Part shown: positions 1 through 10,612 of the stretch, one piece after another
Position numbering within the stretch: the first letter of the stretch is position 1
Layout: each line of letters opens with the position of its first letter
DNA from: Saposhnikovia divaricata
Taxonomy: Eukaryota > Streptophyta > Magnoliopsida > Apiales > Apiaceae
Reading direction: 5' to 3'
Length of the DNA: 64,000 nucleotides
Assembly (NCBI GenBank): GCA_036435485.1
Contig: CM071601.1
Coordinates: 185,044,939-185,108,938 of the forward strand
The notes under the pieces: model-generated
What the model was told of the DNA's origin: nothing
Databases searched by the model: none
What the model saw: the letters and a program-made list of their open reading frames with translations, nothing else
Position numbers and translations under genes: made by a program

Positions 1-924
1 GAGTGTTAGGTCAGCAATCCCAAACCACAAGGGCTTTAGGTTACTAGGACTAAGTCCCCTCAGACTTAATTACTCGAGTATTAAAGAGCTCACTCGTGGC
101 CAATTATGCAACTACACATTCACACAACTTTTTTTTTCTTTTTTTTCCTTTTTTTTTCTCTTTTCTCTTTTTTTTTATGTATGCAATCTGGAATGAGAAT
201 TCTCAATTCCAACCCTAGACTACTCATAAAAATATGAGCCGGCTACTAGCCATTTGACATCTAGCCATTATTGACAAATATTTACAACTAGCATGAAATT
301 CCTATTTTCCCCCAAACTTAGACTTTAGTGATCCTACGCCATCAAGGGAATAACAAAAATTCTAAATATAAACAAGTGGTTAAATCTCAAAACATCCAAA
401 CAAGCATGACCCTAACCTAGCCCCAAAGCACCCAATGAGACTGTGTAATTAGTTTTGTTTCTGAAGCATGCAAGTCAATTTCATAGAAACTATAAATCAA
501 CCCTCTACTCATCATTACCACACTCAATTAGACACCTACCTACCAATCAGAATTAGCTCGTTCTAAGGGATCATGGAAAATGCATGCCATGCTCATGCAA
601 CTAATATGAACTCACATGATATACGAAAAATAAAAACAGAATGTCCTATATGAAACAAACATAATTAATACGAACATATATGCATGAATTACTACTAAGC
701 ATGCAAAACATGATATCCTACATGAACACAATGACTAACAATCACATATTTATACCCTACTTATCCCTCAAACCACCCCCAAACTTAGAATATTCAATGT
801 CCTCATTGAATGGAAGTAAATACGAGGGAAAGTAGAAAACATACCAGTATACAACAATGCTTGGGTTGCCTCCCAAGAAGCGCTTCTTTAACGTCAATAG
901 CTTGACGTTACTTCCAAACCTCCA
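1..924 (-). other. Non-coding 3' tail of the Athila-like element
   Basis: There is no credible gene here. On the minus strand it contains a hairpin-like stretch around 884-908 (AACGTCAA...TTGACGTT), then two purine-rich tracts ending in GGGGG (774-786 and 302-315). The second could be the polypurine tract, but the expected LTR start is not seen before the window edge. Confidence 0.5.
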
Positions 925-1842
925 TTAAGGATGATAATAGTTTGCCTGGTCCTCTCTTCGTGAGACTTCATCGTCATCACGGCGACACACTTTCTGCCCC
1001 TTCTCCTCGCTTGGGCTATTCGTATAACAACTATGTCCTATTCCAATGCCTTCATCTATTGATCCAAAATCTGTCAATTTGTAGAATAACACACACTCGC
1101 GGGCTTCGCTTGAATATAATGGAGGAGGGTAAATGTAAGTTGTTGAAGCCTTTGGTTCCTCAAAGAGAACTTCCTCCATTGGCTCTAATGCGCTACCTCC
1201 ATCTTTAAACTCTGAGTCAAGTAGAAGACCTGCATCTTTCCCATGTTCTTCAGCCTCTTGGTACGCACATACCAATTCTTGAAATTTGTGCAGCTCATCA
1301 GTGTCTGTTCCAAATAGTGCCCTTTCCAAATCATCCACCATCCTAACATGATCAAATTCCTCACATGGCTTGTGAATGCTCACCTCACCTTGGAATTTGT
1401 CTTCTTCGATTAAGCATGCAGTACCTTGCTCCAAGTCACCGTTATTTTCTGGAATTGCCTCTGGTATGAATTGTTGTTTCTCTTGTTCCAAGGCACTCAA
1501 AATTTGAGCAAGTAGTGTCCCCATAGATTTGGTAGACTCCTCATAACTCTTTGCAAGCATCCTAATCTCCTCCATAACATCAACCTCGTCTGACTGAAAA
1601 GTAGGAGTAGGTTGCTGATGTTGAAACTCTTCACTTCCAAATAAATATGACCTATCTGGAACATCTTGCTGGTACTGTTGAGGATGGTATGGAAAATATG
1701 GTTGTTCCTCATAAGTGACATATGGATCAACTCCTTCGTAGTAACAATATTGTGAGGGATCATGAACACCAAAACACCGCTCACATTGATAAGGCATGGA
1801 TGTCCTCGAATATGCCCACCATGGCAACTCCTCGTATGCCAT
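925..1842 (-). CDS. Gag-like protein of the Athila-like element
   Basis: An open frame follows the primer-binding site. I chose the ATG at 1842, since the frame upstream to 1869 only offers a GTG; this gives 305 residues. Near the N-terminus the Cys/His run CERCFGVHDPSQYC resembles the zinc knuckle seen in Athila Gag (C-x2-C-x3-H-x4/5-C). It is followed by a Tyr/Gln/Pro-rich stretch and an acidic, helix-prone C-terminal half. The large N-terminal Gag capsid domain is missing. This is probably a shortened Gag derivative in a non-autonomous element. No enzyme motifs are present. Function beyond possible RNA binding is unknown. Confidence 0.5.
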   Translation of the reverse strand: MAYEELPWWAYSRTSMPYQCERCFGVHDPSQYCYYEGVDPYVTYEEQPYFPYHPQQYQQDVPDRSYLFGSEEFQHQQPTPTFQSDEVDVMEEIRMLAKSYEESTKSMGTLLAQILSALEQEKQQFIPEAIPENNGDLEQGTACLIEEDKFQGEVSIHKPCEEFDHVRMVDDLERALFGTDTDELHKFQELVCAYQEAEEHGKDAGLLLDSEFKDGGSALEPMEEVLFEEPKASTTYIYPPPLYSSEARECVLFYKLTDFGSIDEGIGIGHSCYTNSPSEEKGQKVCRRDDDEVSRREDQANYYHP

Positions 1843-1962
1843 CTTCAAACACTCAAGTACCTGAAACACACAACGAACTAAACAAGATAGATAAGAAATC
1901 CAAGTCAGTGAACGCTAACGACCACTATTGACAAGCACATAAACCAAAAATAAAACACCGAT

Positions 1963-1982
1963 GATCCCCGGCAGCGGCGCCA
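1963..1982 (-). promoter_or_regulatory. Primer-binding site, tRNA-Asp type
   Basis: On the minus strand TGGCGCCGCTGCCGGGGATC matches the complement of the 3' end of plant tRNA-Asp with one mismatch. This is the usual primer of Athila elements. It lies just inside the LTR. Confidence 0.8.
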
Positions 1983-1988
1983 AAAACT

Positions 1989-3676
1989 TGTTTGCACTAA
2001 AACACGCAAGCGTACGTGGTCACAAGTAATACAGATAGAAGTCAAGTTCGTTCCCACAGAGATCTTAGGTTTCAATTCAGTTTGTACCTATGCAACAATG
2101 TATGGTTATTATGCACTGCTAAGACAATTAACAAGATTTTAATTAACTATAATTAACTAAGAAACAAATTAATAAAACTAAGAATTAACAAACTAACAAG
2201 AATTGAATTCTAATTACGTCTGCAAGAGTAACCATGGAATCCTAACTTCATTAAATACTTTGCTTAGATCTGACGCCTTTAATCACTATATGCAATGGTT
2301 ATGATATCTGATCGGATAACACGAAACAAGTACACGCTACCTGTCAGCATACGTATACCAAACTAAACATACATCCACAAAAGAGATAGAAGATGAATAG
2401 ACACCAATTATGCTTAGACCCTATATGTCTATAGAATTTGAAAACATAACGGTTGAAGAACAAGTTATCCATAAAGATCACACAGGGCAATATAAGTATT
2501 TTCATCTCATACTACGAATCATGTTGATAAACAATCATGAACCTATGCTAGCATGGCAAGTTCTAAATCTCAAGATCCACTTTCACTTCACAAGAGATTA
2601 ACAAATTAGATGTTAGCTACGCATCTAACAATTAAGCACAACCATACGAGGATATCAGATATACATCACACACAGATCTTTAAAGCAATCAAGATACTAA
2701 AGCTCCATAAATAAATCCGTTAGAATCCCATGACAACGATTAGTTCATAATCGAACCTCTCGTCATCATGGGATCTGATGAAACCATGATAAAAACAAAG
2801 TATGAAAAGATACAAATAAATCTAAGTAATTGATATATAATGGTTCTCTCCTAATGATACAAATTACAAGGGTTGGATGTGTTTATATAGGCTCTAGAAG
2901 TTTTGCCCACCAAGCAATTGCCGTTTCAGAGTTGGAATAGAAGATTGGCAATTTCCGTTCTTGAATGAGAATAGAATTGCAAATTCCATGTGTAGATCTG
3001 ATTCTGGAATGTTCTAGCCACCCAGAGAAATTACCATACTTATTAGAAGTAGGAATTATAGCAATTTCCTTGTCAAAGTTGAATTTCTGCAGCTCGACAC
3101 ATAATACGTTTCCTAAACTGATTCGGTTTTGAAGGAAAATTCGTAGCTGACTTTTCTTAAGTATTTCTGGAACGTTCCAATCATAGTTGGACCTCTGGAC
3201 CACCTTAGAATGATAGAGAATCTCGTTATCTTCGCGTGGACTGCTTACGGGCCTCAAACGGACTTCTAGAACTCAAGATATGGCCAAAACAGTAATTTTC
3301 AAGATTTTCCAAGCGCAACCTGCGCCCAGCAGTCTGTTTGTCGCGCAGCCTGCGCCAACCACGCGCAACCTGCCCGTGCAACACCTATCCCATATTGTAG
3401 AAAATCTCCCAAGCTTCGCGTGGGCAGTAAGATCGCTGAAAACGGACTTCTAGAACTCCAGATATGTCCAAAACAGTGTAGACTGCGCAACCGTCTCAGA
3501 AATCCGAATTTCAATCAATTAATTCTCCAAAAACGATAAAAGCATCCACCTTAATCAACATTCTTATAAATCTGCACAACTAAGCAAAATACATCAAAAT
3601 TACAACAAACTTGAGCCCAAGACAATCAATTTAAGCCGATATGGAACGCTCCAAGTGGATATAAATCCACTTATCA
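1989..3676 (-). repeat. 5' LTR of the Athila-like element
   Basis: On the minus strand the LTR starts TGATAAGTGG at 3676 and ends in CA at 1989, seven bases from the primer-binding site. Near the start there is a short inverted repeat (AAGTGGATTTATATCCACTT). An internal duplication with a period of about 186 bp is visible (near 3260 and 3445). The length of about 1.69 kb suits an Athila LTR. The second LTR is not in the window, so the ends are inferred from the termini and flanks. Confidence 0.7.
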
Positions 3677-5411
3677 GGGAGATAATGAAGGGTCAACAAG
3701 TCATACTCAACATCATACTGAAGATCAAGGTGAATCATCAAGATCAATTCTTCCCAGACAAACTGTTTGGAATAGAGCTCATCCTTTTGAGCTGATTCTT
3801 GGTGATCCAGATGTTGGTGTGAAGACAAGAAGAGCTTATCAGAATCAATGTAACTATTCTGGGTTCCTGTCTGTCATGGAACCTAAGAAAGTAGAAGAAG
3901 CTCTATCTGATCCTGATTGGGTGATTGCTATGCAAGATGAACTCAATCAATTTAAGCAACTAGAAGTATGGAAGCTGGTGCCCAGACCTAAAGATAGAAA
4001 AGTGGTGGACACAAGATGGGTATTCAGAAACAAACTAGATGAAGATGGCACTGTGATAAGAAACAAAGCAAGACTGGTAGCTAAAGGTTATTCTCAAGCT
4101 GAAGGCATTGATTATGACGAGACCTATGCTCCAGTGGCAAGACTTGAGGCCATCATAATATTCTTGGCATTTGCATCCTATTCAAGATTCAAAGTTTATC
4201 AAATGGATGTCAAGAGTGCCTTTCTGAATGGTAAGCTAGATGAAGAAGTGTATGTAGAACAGCCCCCTGGTTTTGAAGATCAAGATCATCTGGACTATGT
4301 TTACTTTCTTTACAAAGCTATCTATGGTCTTAAGCAAGCCCCAAGAAAATGGTATGACACTCTTTCTGAATTTCTAATAGAAAATGGTTTTATAAGAGGT
4401 GTCATAGACAAAACGCTCTTCACTAAAAGACATAAGAATGATATAATACTAGTCCAAGTCTATGTGGACGATATTATATTTGGGTCTACTAATGAGCTTC
4501 TGTGCAAGAAGTTTTCTAAGTTAATGCAGGGTAGGTTTGAAATGAGCATGATGGGAGAACTGAAATTCTTTCTTGGATTACAAATAAGTCAAAGACAAGA
4601 TGGAATATTTATTTGTCAATCCAAGTACATTAAGGAGCTCCTCAAGAAATATCACATGGAGGAGTGCTCATCAGCAAAGACACCATCAACTATAGCTGTC
4701 AAAATTGGTTTATGTGAAAGTTCTGCTAAGGTAGATATCACAGGCTATAAAGGTATGATTAGCTCATTACTTTACCTAACTGCTAGTAGACCAGATATAA
4801 TGTTTGCCACATGCTTGTGTGCAAGGTTCCAAGCGAACCCTAAAGAAATCCATCTTACTGTTGTCAAAAGAATCTTAAGATATCTAACGGGTACGCCTAA
4901 TTTAGGCATCTGGTACCCTAATGAAACTGGTTTTACGTTAATTGGATATACAGATTCTGACTATGCAGGAAGTGTTGTAGACAGGAAAAGTACATCTGGG
5001 AGTTGTCAATACCTAGGTGGAAGATTGGTATCCTGGTTTAGTAAGAAACAGCAAACAGTTTCCAACCCTACAGCCGAAGCTGAATATATAGCTGCTGGAA
5101 GCTGTTGTGCTCAGATCTTATGGATAAGGAATCAATTAATGGACTATGGCATTGTATTGGAAAATATCCCTATTTTATGTGATAATACAAGTGCCATAGC
5201 AATCGCAAGCAATCCTGTGCAGCACTCAAGGACAAAGCACATTGACATAAGGTATCCTTTTATAAGAGAGCATGTAATGAATGGTACAGTGGAACTACTA
5301 TTTGTAGGCTCTGGAGATCAAACTGCAGATATTTTTACTAAGTCGCTTAATGAATCCTCATTCACTAGAATTGTTAGTGAATTGGGTATGTTAAACAATC
5401 CTAGTAATTAA
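3677..5411 (+). pseudogene. Copia pol C-terminal part: reverse transcriptase and RNase H
   Basis: The frame is open from the insertion junction at 3677 to the stop at 5411. The first in-frame start codon is only a GTG at 3819, so this is a truncated piece and not a complete gene. RT motifs are intact: WVFRNKLDEDG, YQMDVKSAFLNG and the catalytic VYVDDIIFGS. RNase H follows, with TDSDYAGSVVDRKSTSG and the usual end near ADIFTKSL. Upstream integrase and Gag are missing because the Athila-like LTR interrupts the frame in the integrase-RT linker. No stop or frameshift is visible in this part. Confidence 0.9.
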
Positions 5412-6689
5412 TACTGTTAATATCTGAAATTTGATCTTTAATAATTTTGCAAGTGATTATTCGGTGAATATTTGTTGTTTGAAATCACTTGTATAATTAT
5501 TTTACCATCTGATTTTCTTGCTTGTTTAATTATTTTTCACTTTGTTTATTCATATTATTTAATACTTCATACTTCTGTATTTTTAGAATATTTGTAGATA
5601 TTAATTTCTATTTTATTAATTAATTTATCATATGTTTTGTAATGTTTGTCCTGTTAATATTGCTTTGTTTTCGTTAATATGATAGCATATGGTATTTATT
5701 ATTATTTTTATTATTTGTTTAATTTTATATAATATTTGTTATTGTTTTTATTAATTAATTGTATATTTTAGTGTGGTTTTTAATGTTTGTTTAAAATAAA
5801 TTTGACTTAAAATTAAATAAAACTCTTAATATGACTTAAAAAATTCGGTATGACTTAAACAGGTTAAGTCTTACCGAGGTTCTGTAAAGAATAAGTCATA
5901 TTAATAAGTCTGTTAACATTAAGTCTTATTAGAATAATTTTTTTTTAACTTTTAGTCTTATTCGAATTATTAGTTAAGTATTGTTTATATATAATTTTAA
6001 GTCTTAATTAGTTTAAGTCTTAATCGAGTCTTAGTATTAGTTAAGTCATACTGATTTATGTCTTAATAGTTTAATAAGTCATAATAGAGTCTTGTCTTTT
6101 TAATTAAGTCATATTCGAGTATAATATATATATATATATATATTTCAGTTATGTCTTAATGTAGTATTAAGTCTTATTAGTTATCTTTTTAAGTCTTATT
6201 CGACAGTTTGTATATATATGTCAAATAGATGTGTTAAGTCATATTTTCATTTTTAAGTCTTTCTCAAGTTAAGTCTTAGAAAACTCTCTCAGATACATAC
6301 AATACACACACGAACTCTGTCGAACCTCTGCCGGATTTTTGACCGGAATCACTCATCCATTTCAAGATCTAACCACATATTTGGATTCCTTGATTGATTA
6401 TCTTTGTTTTGAGTGGTTAAAATCGAGTTTTGGTTCGGTTTTTGAAGATTTTTATTTTCGAAAATCGCTTTCAAGATCTGTTTTTCTGGAAAACTGAGTT
6501 CGATTCTTGCAAAACTAAAAATATACGTGTGTTTGTGTGTATACAAGGATCATTGTGTGAATTTTTCAGAATTTTTGAAGAACTTTTAATTATTTCGAAT
6601 TTTTAATTAATTATTAATTCGAAAAATTAATTTTTAAATTATAAATTTATAAAATCTGAAATTTTCAAGGAAATTAAATCTTGATTAAA
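5412..6689 (+). other. Non-coding spacer between Copia pol and the accessory region
   Basis: No ORF is supported. The stretch is A/T-rich, contains the TAAGTC word array (separate entry), a (TA)n run at about 6126-6143 and a pyrimidine/CA-rich stretch (about 6280-6310) that resembles an RNA leader start. It leads directly to the ATG at 6690. Confidence 0.6.
5812..6270 (+). repeat. Dispersed TAAGTC-word array shared with the LTR
   Basis: Variants of TTAAGTC(T/A)TA and its complement occur roughly twenty times within about 450 bp. The same words, including AATTCGGTATGACTTAA and TTAAGTCTTACCGA, recur in the 3' LTR at about 11195-11545. In both places an A/T-rich block precedes the array and a CT/CA-rich leader follows. 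This may be an LTR-derived regulatory module in front of the accessory ORF. Confidence 0.6.
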
Positions 6690-7685
6690 ATGGCTGATCG
6701 ATTTGAAATTATTAAACATAATTTAATCGGTTATTTTGATCCAGAAAAATGTTCAGTTGAACGTTTTCGACCGTGGATTCGATTTTTAAATGAAAATTCA
6801 CTGGTTCGCACTGCTTTGAGATTGGATGCTCCTCTGAAAATTGAACCTTTGCGAATCATGTGTACTACTGCTGTCGTTTCTAATGATAACAGATCATTTG
6901 TCTTCTCTGTAGGAGACAATCAGTACACATTGAATGAAATTACAATAAATACGGTCTTAAATTTTCCAACTGATAATTTCGAAGAATTACCATCAGATCA
7001 AGAATTGATAAATTTTTTAAATGGTGTATTCTATCAAGACAGTCCTGATCAAACTGTCTGGAATAAAAAGAACTTTGTTCAGGAATGGGATTATTTGTTT
7101 GACACATTAGGTAGAGTCTTTGCCAATTCTACTAAAGGGAACTTCGGGGTATTACCATCTTTCTTGCAGCATATTGGATATGCAGTTGCACACAACCGAA
7201 GAATTAATATTGGCAGACTACTGTGTGTTCCGATGGTTAGAAGAATCATTAATGCAAAGAAGAATTTTGATAATGGACATAAAGTATCATGTTATTATCC
7301 AAGATTCTTGTCATTGATTTTTAATCATCTTGTGGAACTAGAAAACCAAGCCCAATTCCTGAATGGAGAATCACTGACGTCAGGTAAACCTACTACCAGA
7401 TTGTTCACTGAGTACAGCAACAAGCCTAAATTCACAAACATACCTGTAGTTGTCACCCAATACATGTCAAACTATATACAACTACCTGTCATTGAACCTG
7501 TACCAGAACCTGAACAACCAGAACAAAACCCTGAACCACCAGTGGAAAACATACTTGTTGATAATGAAAATCAAGGCAATCAACAAGTTGAACCTGCTCA
7601 GCAAATTGTTCCTCAGCCAGCTGCACTTGCTGTTGAACATCCAGTGCAAGAAACTGCATCTGTCCCTGAACCTGAATCAGAATAA
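6690..7685 (+). pseudogene. Sirevirus accessory (env-like) ORF, first segment
   Basis: The ATG at 6690 opens a frame ending in TAA at 7683-7685; the same frame continues open after the stop, so the stop probably broke a longer gene. The N-terminal 200 or so residues (a globular part with motifs such as NSLVRTALRL and EPLRIMCTTAV) resemble proteins encoded downstream of pol in Copia elements of other eudicots. The C-terminal part is rich in Pro, Glu and Gln (PEPEQPEQNPEPP). No signal peptide or membrane segment is visible, so the term 'env-like' is only positional. Function is unknown. Confidence 0.6.
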
Positions 7686-9245
7686 CCCATCTTATCAGAG
7701 ACTGTTGCGGAATCAGCTGACCAGGTATTGCCTTCTGTTCCTCAAACTACTACTTCTCAATCTATTTCTGGAACCCAAGTGGTTGGTAGGTCTGACCAAG
7801 GGGTTGTAGTACCACATCCTTTAACCAAGGTCGTAGAGCCAAACACTCAACCAACAAAACTCATATCTTATCACTCCAGAAAGAAATTGCAAGTCAAAAG
7901 AAGTCGAATCAGTAGTGATAGTATGAGTGAACCCACAGCTCTGCCTCTAGAAAAGAAAAGTAGAACTCAAACTGAGGCAACTGTAAGCCCGTCTATATCC
8001 TCCCAACAGGATATGGAAGTTGATATGGCCGTTACACAGTTACTAGAATCATCTTCTCAACAGGATGATTCTATTGAAATTCGCCATAGGGCCGTGGCAC
8101 CTTGTAGTGAGTCAAGCACACCACCCCTATTACTCACAATGGGGGAAGACATATCTTTAAATGAGTCTCAGGACACATTGCAAGGAGAGCACGTAGAAAA
8201 TGTGACAGTGCCTACCATAGTTACGGTAGAAGAGTCTTCACAGGCTTTAGAGGGAAATCTTGGTTCTCAACCAACTTTAATAGAACCATCATCTCCCCTC
8301 CCAGGACAAACACTCCTGGCTCCCTCAAGGGATTTTCCACTCGCAGTTTCGACTGTAGAAGGTGGAAGGCAACTTGATCAATCTACTACTGAAGCAATTC
8401 AGTCAACAATTTCAAATGTTCAAGTAGATTTGATTAAGGAAAGGGATTTGCGAACTCCCATTGCACCACCACTGACCTTCCCAGAGGAGGCTAGGGTGAT
8501 TTTACATGCAGGTACAAATCTGGAAGCAGCTAAGGAATCTGAGAGGAGTGATGTGAGGAATACCATAAAATTGAGTGAAACACATGCACTTCAGGTGAGT
8601 GGATCTCAAAGTGAACGTCAGGTGAGCGCACACACTGACACATACACTCTCTCATTATTAGAAAAGATAACTGCTTTAGAGAAAGAACTTGCAGTCAGCA
8701 AGGCTGAAACAGAAATCCTTAGAGCACAAGTGGGTGAGCGATCTTCTTCATCCACCTCTGTCAACAGTCAGCTTGCTGTAATCAAGAAGGACATAAACTA
8801 CTTAAAGACATCTTTCACCAAGAAGATAGATTCTCTCGAACTCTCTCATGAAAAGGCACTTGATGACTCTGGAGATATTACTGTTGCTCAAGACATGTTA
8901 ATTTCTGAGATTTCCTTGAAAGTTGATAATCTACAGTCAGAGGTACAGCACAATCAGGAATCTACTGATTCTCGTCTGGACCAGATCGAAAAGCAAAATG
9001 CACACCAGGCTAAAGGGTTAAGACATTTGTTTAATCTTGTAAGTCAAAGTCGCAAACCTACGAATGAAGAAATTGAATTCTTTACAAGTAAGGATGGTGA
9101 TGATGATGAACAAGATCCTGAAGCTGGGGCAACTGATAAATCTGTAGAGGCTTCCTCAACTAAGGGGGAGAAATCAAAGGGGTTACAAGAGGAGAAGGAA
9201 AATCTGGTAAATCTGACCAAGGTGAAGATAAGAGGAAGAAAGTAG
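7686..9245 (+). pseudogene. Sirevirus accessory ORF, middle segment
   Basis: This is the same reading frame as the preceding segment after its TAA. It is low in complexity, Ser/Thr/Gln-rich, with a likely nuclear-type basic cluster (SRKKLQVKRSR) and a coiled coil around 8650-8750 (LLEKITALEKELAVSKAE). It ends at 9243-9245, out of frame with the conserved continuation. A short A-run at about 9199-9202 is the likely site of a one-base deletion, because the +2 frame is open and coding-like from there onward. Confidence 0.55.
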
Positions 9246-10348
9246 TTGAAGAAACTGAAAAAGAAATTCAAGACAAGAACACAGGTTATTATTACACGGG
9301 TGAACCGGATAACTTCGATGTTTTTGCTGATCTTGAATTGCCTGATCAAGGTGAAGAACTTCCTGAACCTGATCTTAGTCACTGGGAAGATGAAGGACCA
9401 GTGATATCTGAATTTGAAGCTCAACAAGCTGAGAAAGAATCTAAAGAATTATTTGCTCAAAGGGAAGCTAATTTGCAAATGAGAGAAGAAAAAATTCAAA
9501 AGTCATTAGAGCAAATTGCACGAAATGAAGAACTTCAGAAAGCTGAACAGCAAGCAGTACAACGACTACATGCTATAAATGTTGAGAAGAGAAAGACATA
9601 TATCAGACTAAAGAGCGGTGACAAATGGGAACGTGCTCAAAGAGCAATTGATTCACCTCAGAGTTCTGATTATGAAGATCGTCGTCTTGGACAAATTCTC
9701 GAGGAATTCAAACTGGCAAATCCAATTCATGATATGTATATAAAGGCCTTACAGGTAGAAGTCATCAGGATAACTACTGCATTTGAACCCAAATCTGATG
9801 AGCTGGTAATATTTGTAGATTGTCATAAAGTTGGAACTTTCAGAGTATCTATTCAGTTCTTTTATGATAGATCGCTGACAGAGATTTGGGTACTTAGGCC
9901 TAAGGTAAGAACATCTTCTGAGCTAGGTGTGTTGTTACATGAAAAGTTCAAAGAATTTGCTGAAAGAGCTGGACCAGAAGTGATTAAGGAACCTCCACAA
10001 GTAAAATTTCTTAAGGGAGAGGTACTTCACTCAATCAATCTTCAGACAGATGAGTTATACGAACATCATGCAAAGCACTTGGTATATGCTGAATATGCTC
10101 TCAGAAATCATGGATTCTTGACTGAAGAAAAGGTAATAGCTGCAGATCACATTCGTTCCTATGCACAAATGAACATAAAAGATTACAAGAAATTTCAAGG
10201 TGAACTGAGAAAGAAGCTTGGAATTCCTTTAGTCTTACCTCAAGGATTGTCATCAAGAAGAGAACGTCTTGTTGATTCTGATCTACACATGAAACTTCAA
10301 GTCACAGATGAGCCAGAAGAAGGAGAATTCAGAAGGGAAGACAACTGA
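9200..10348 (+). pseudogene. Sirevirus accessory ORF, C-terminal segment
   Basis: An open frame from about 9200 continues to the stop at 10348, with the first ATG-like start well inside it, so it is the downstream part of the same broken gene. It starts with an acidic, Lys-rich tract, then a strong coiled coil (9410-9600, EEKIQKSLEQIARNEELQKAEQQ), then a mixed globular domain including LVIFVDCHKVGTFRVSIQFF. No membrane helix or known catalytic motif is visible. Together the three segments would encode a protein of about 1,200 residues; a product of that size is lost in this copy. Confidence 0.55.
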
Positions 10349-10612
10349 AGAAAAAGAATTGCTCTACATGTTATATCTTTAGAGCTTACATAAATCTTGA
10401 TAGGAATTTGTATCATATGATCAGTCTAGAGGATCATCTATCTTGTATTTATCTTACATGTTTGAATCTGGCAAATGTTAAATATAAACCAGAACTTTTT
10501 TTCATATTTACTTAGTATTTAAAGTTTTATATTTCATTTGGTTAAGTTGGATTAGTTGAGGTATCCTCTAGGAATTTGCTTGTTATTGTCTAACAAACAA
10601 ATAGGGGGAGAT
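10349..10612 (+). promoter_or_regulatory. 3' untranslated stretch and polypurine tract (10602-10612)
   Basis: This is A/T-rich non-coding DNA between the accessory ORF stop and the LTR. It ends in TAGGGGGAGAT immediately before the LTR. A GGGGGAGATTG tract is typical of Sireviruses and marks plus-strand priming. Confidence 0.75.

Larger units (their letters stand above)
1..3676 (-). mobile_element. Athila-like non-autonomous LTR retrotransposon, partial
   Basis: Read on the minus strand this is the 5' part of an LTR element: LTR (1989-3676), tRNA-Asp-type primer-binding site (1963-1982), one gag-like ORF (925-1842), then a long non-coding tail with purine tracts near 774-786 and 302-315. The tail text (near 780-900) resembles sequence that normally follows integrase in Athila-type elements, so protease, RT and integrase appear to have been lost. 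The second LTR would lie left of the window. The right LTR end abuts, at 3677, an open Copia pol frame that continues rightward, so this element was inserted into that Copia element. Lineage assignment rests on the primer-binding site and general layout. Confidence 0.75.

Noticed and set aside
6690..10348. Calling the accessory region a viral envelope gene
   Set aside because: There is no signal peptide or membrane helix; only the position resembles an env gene.
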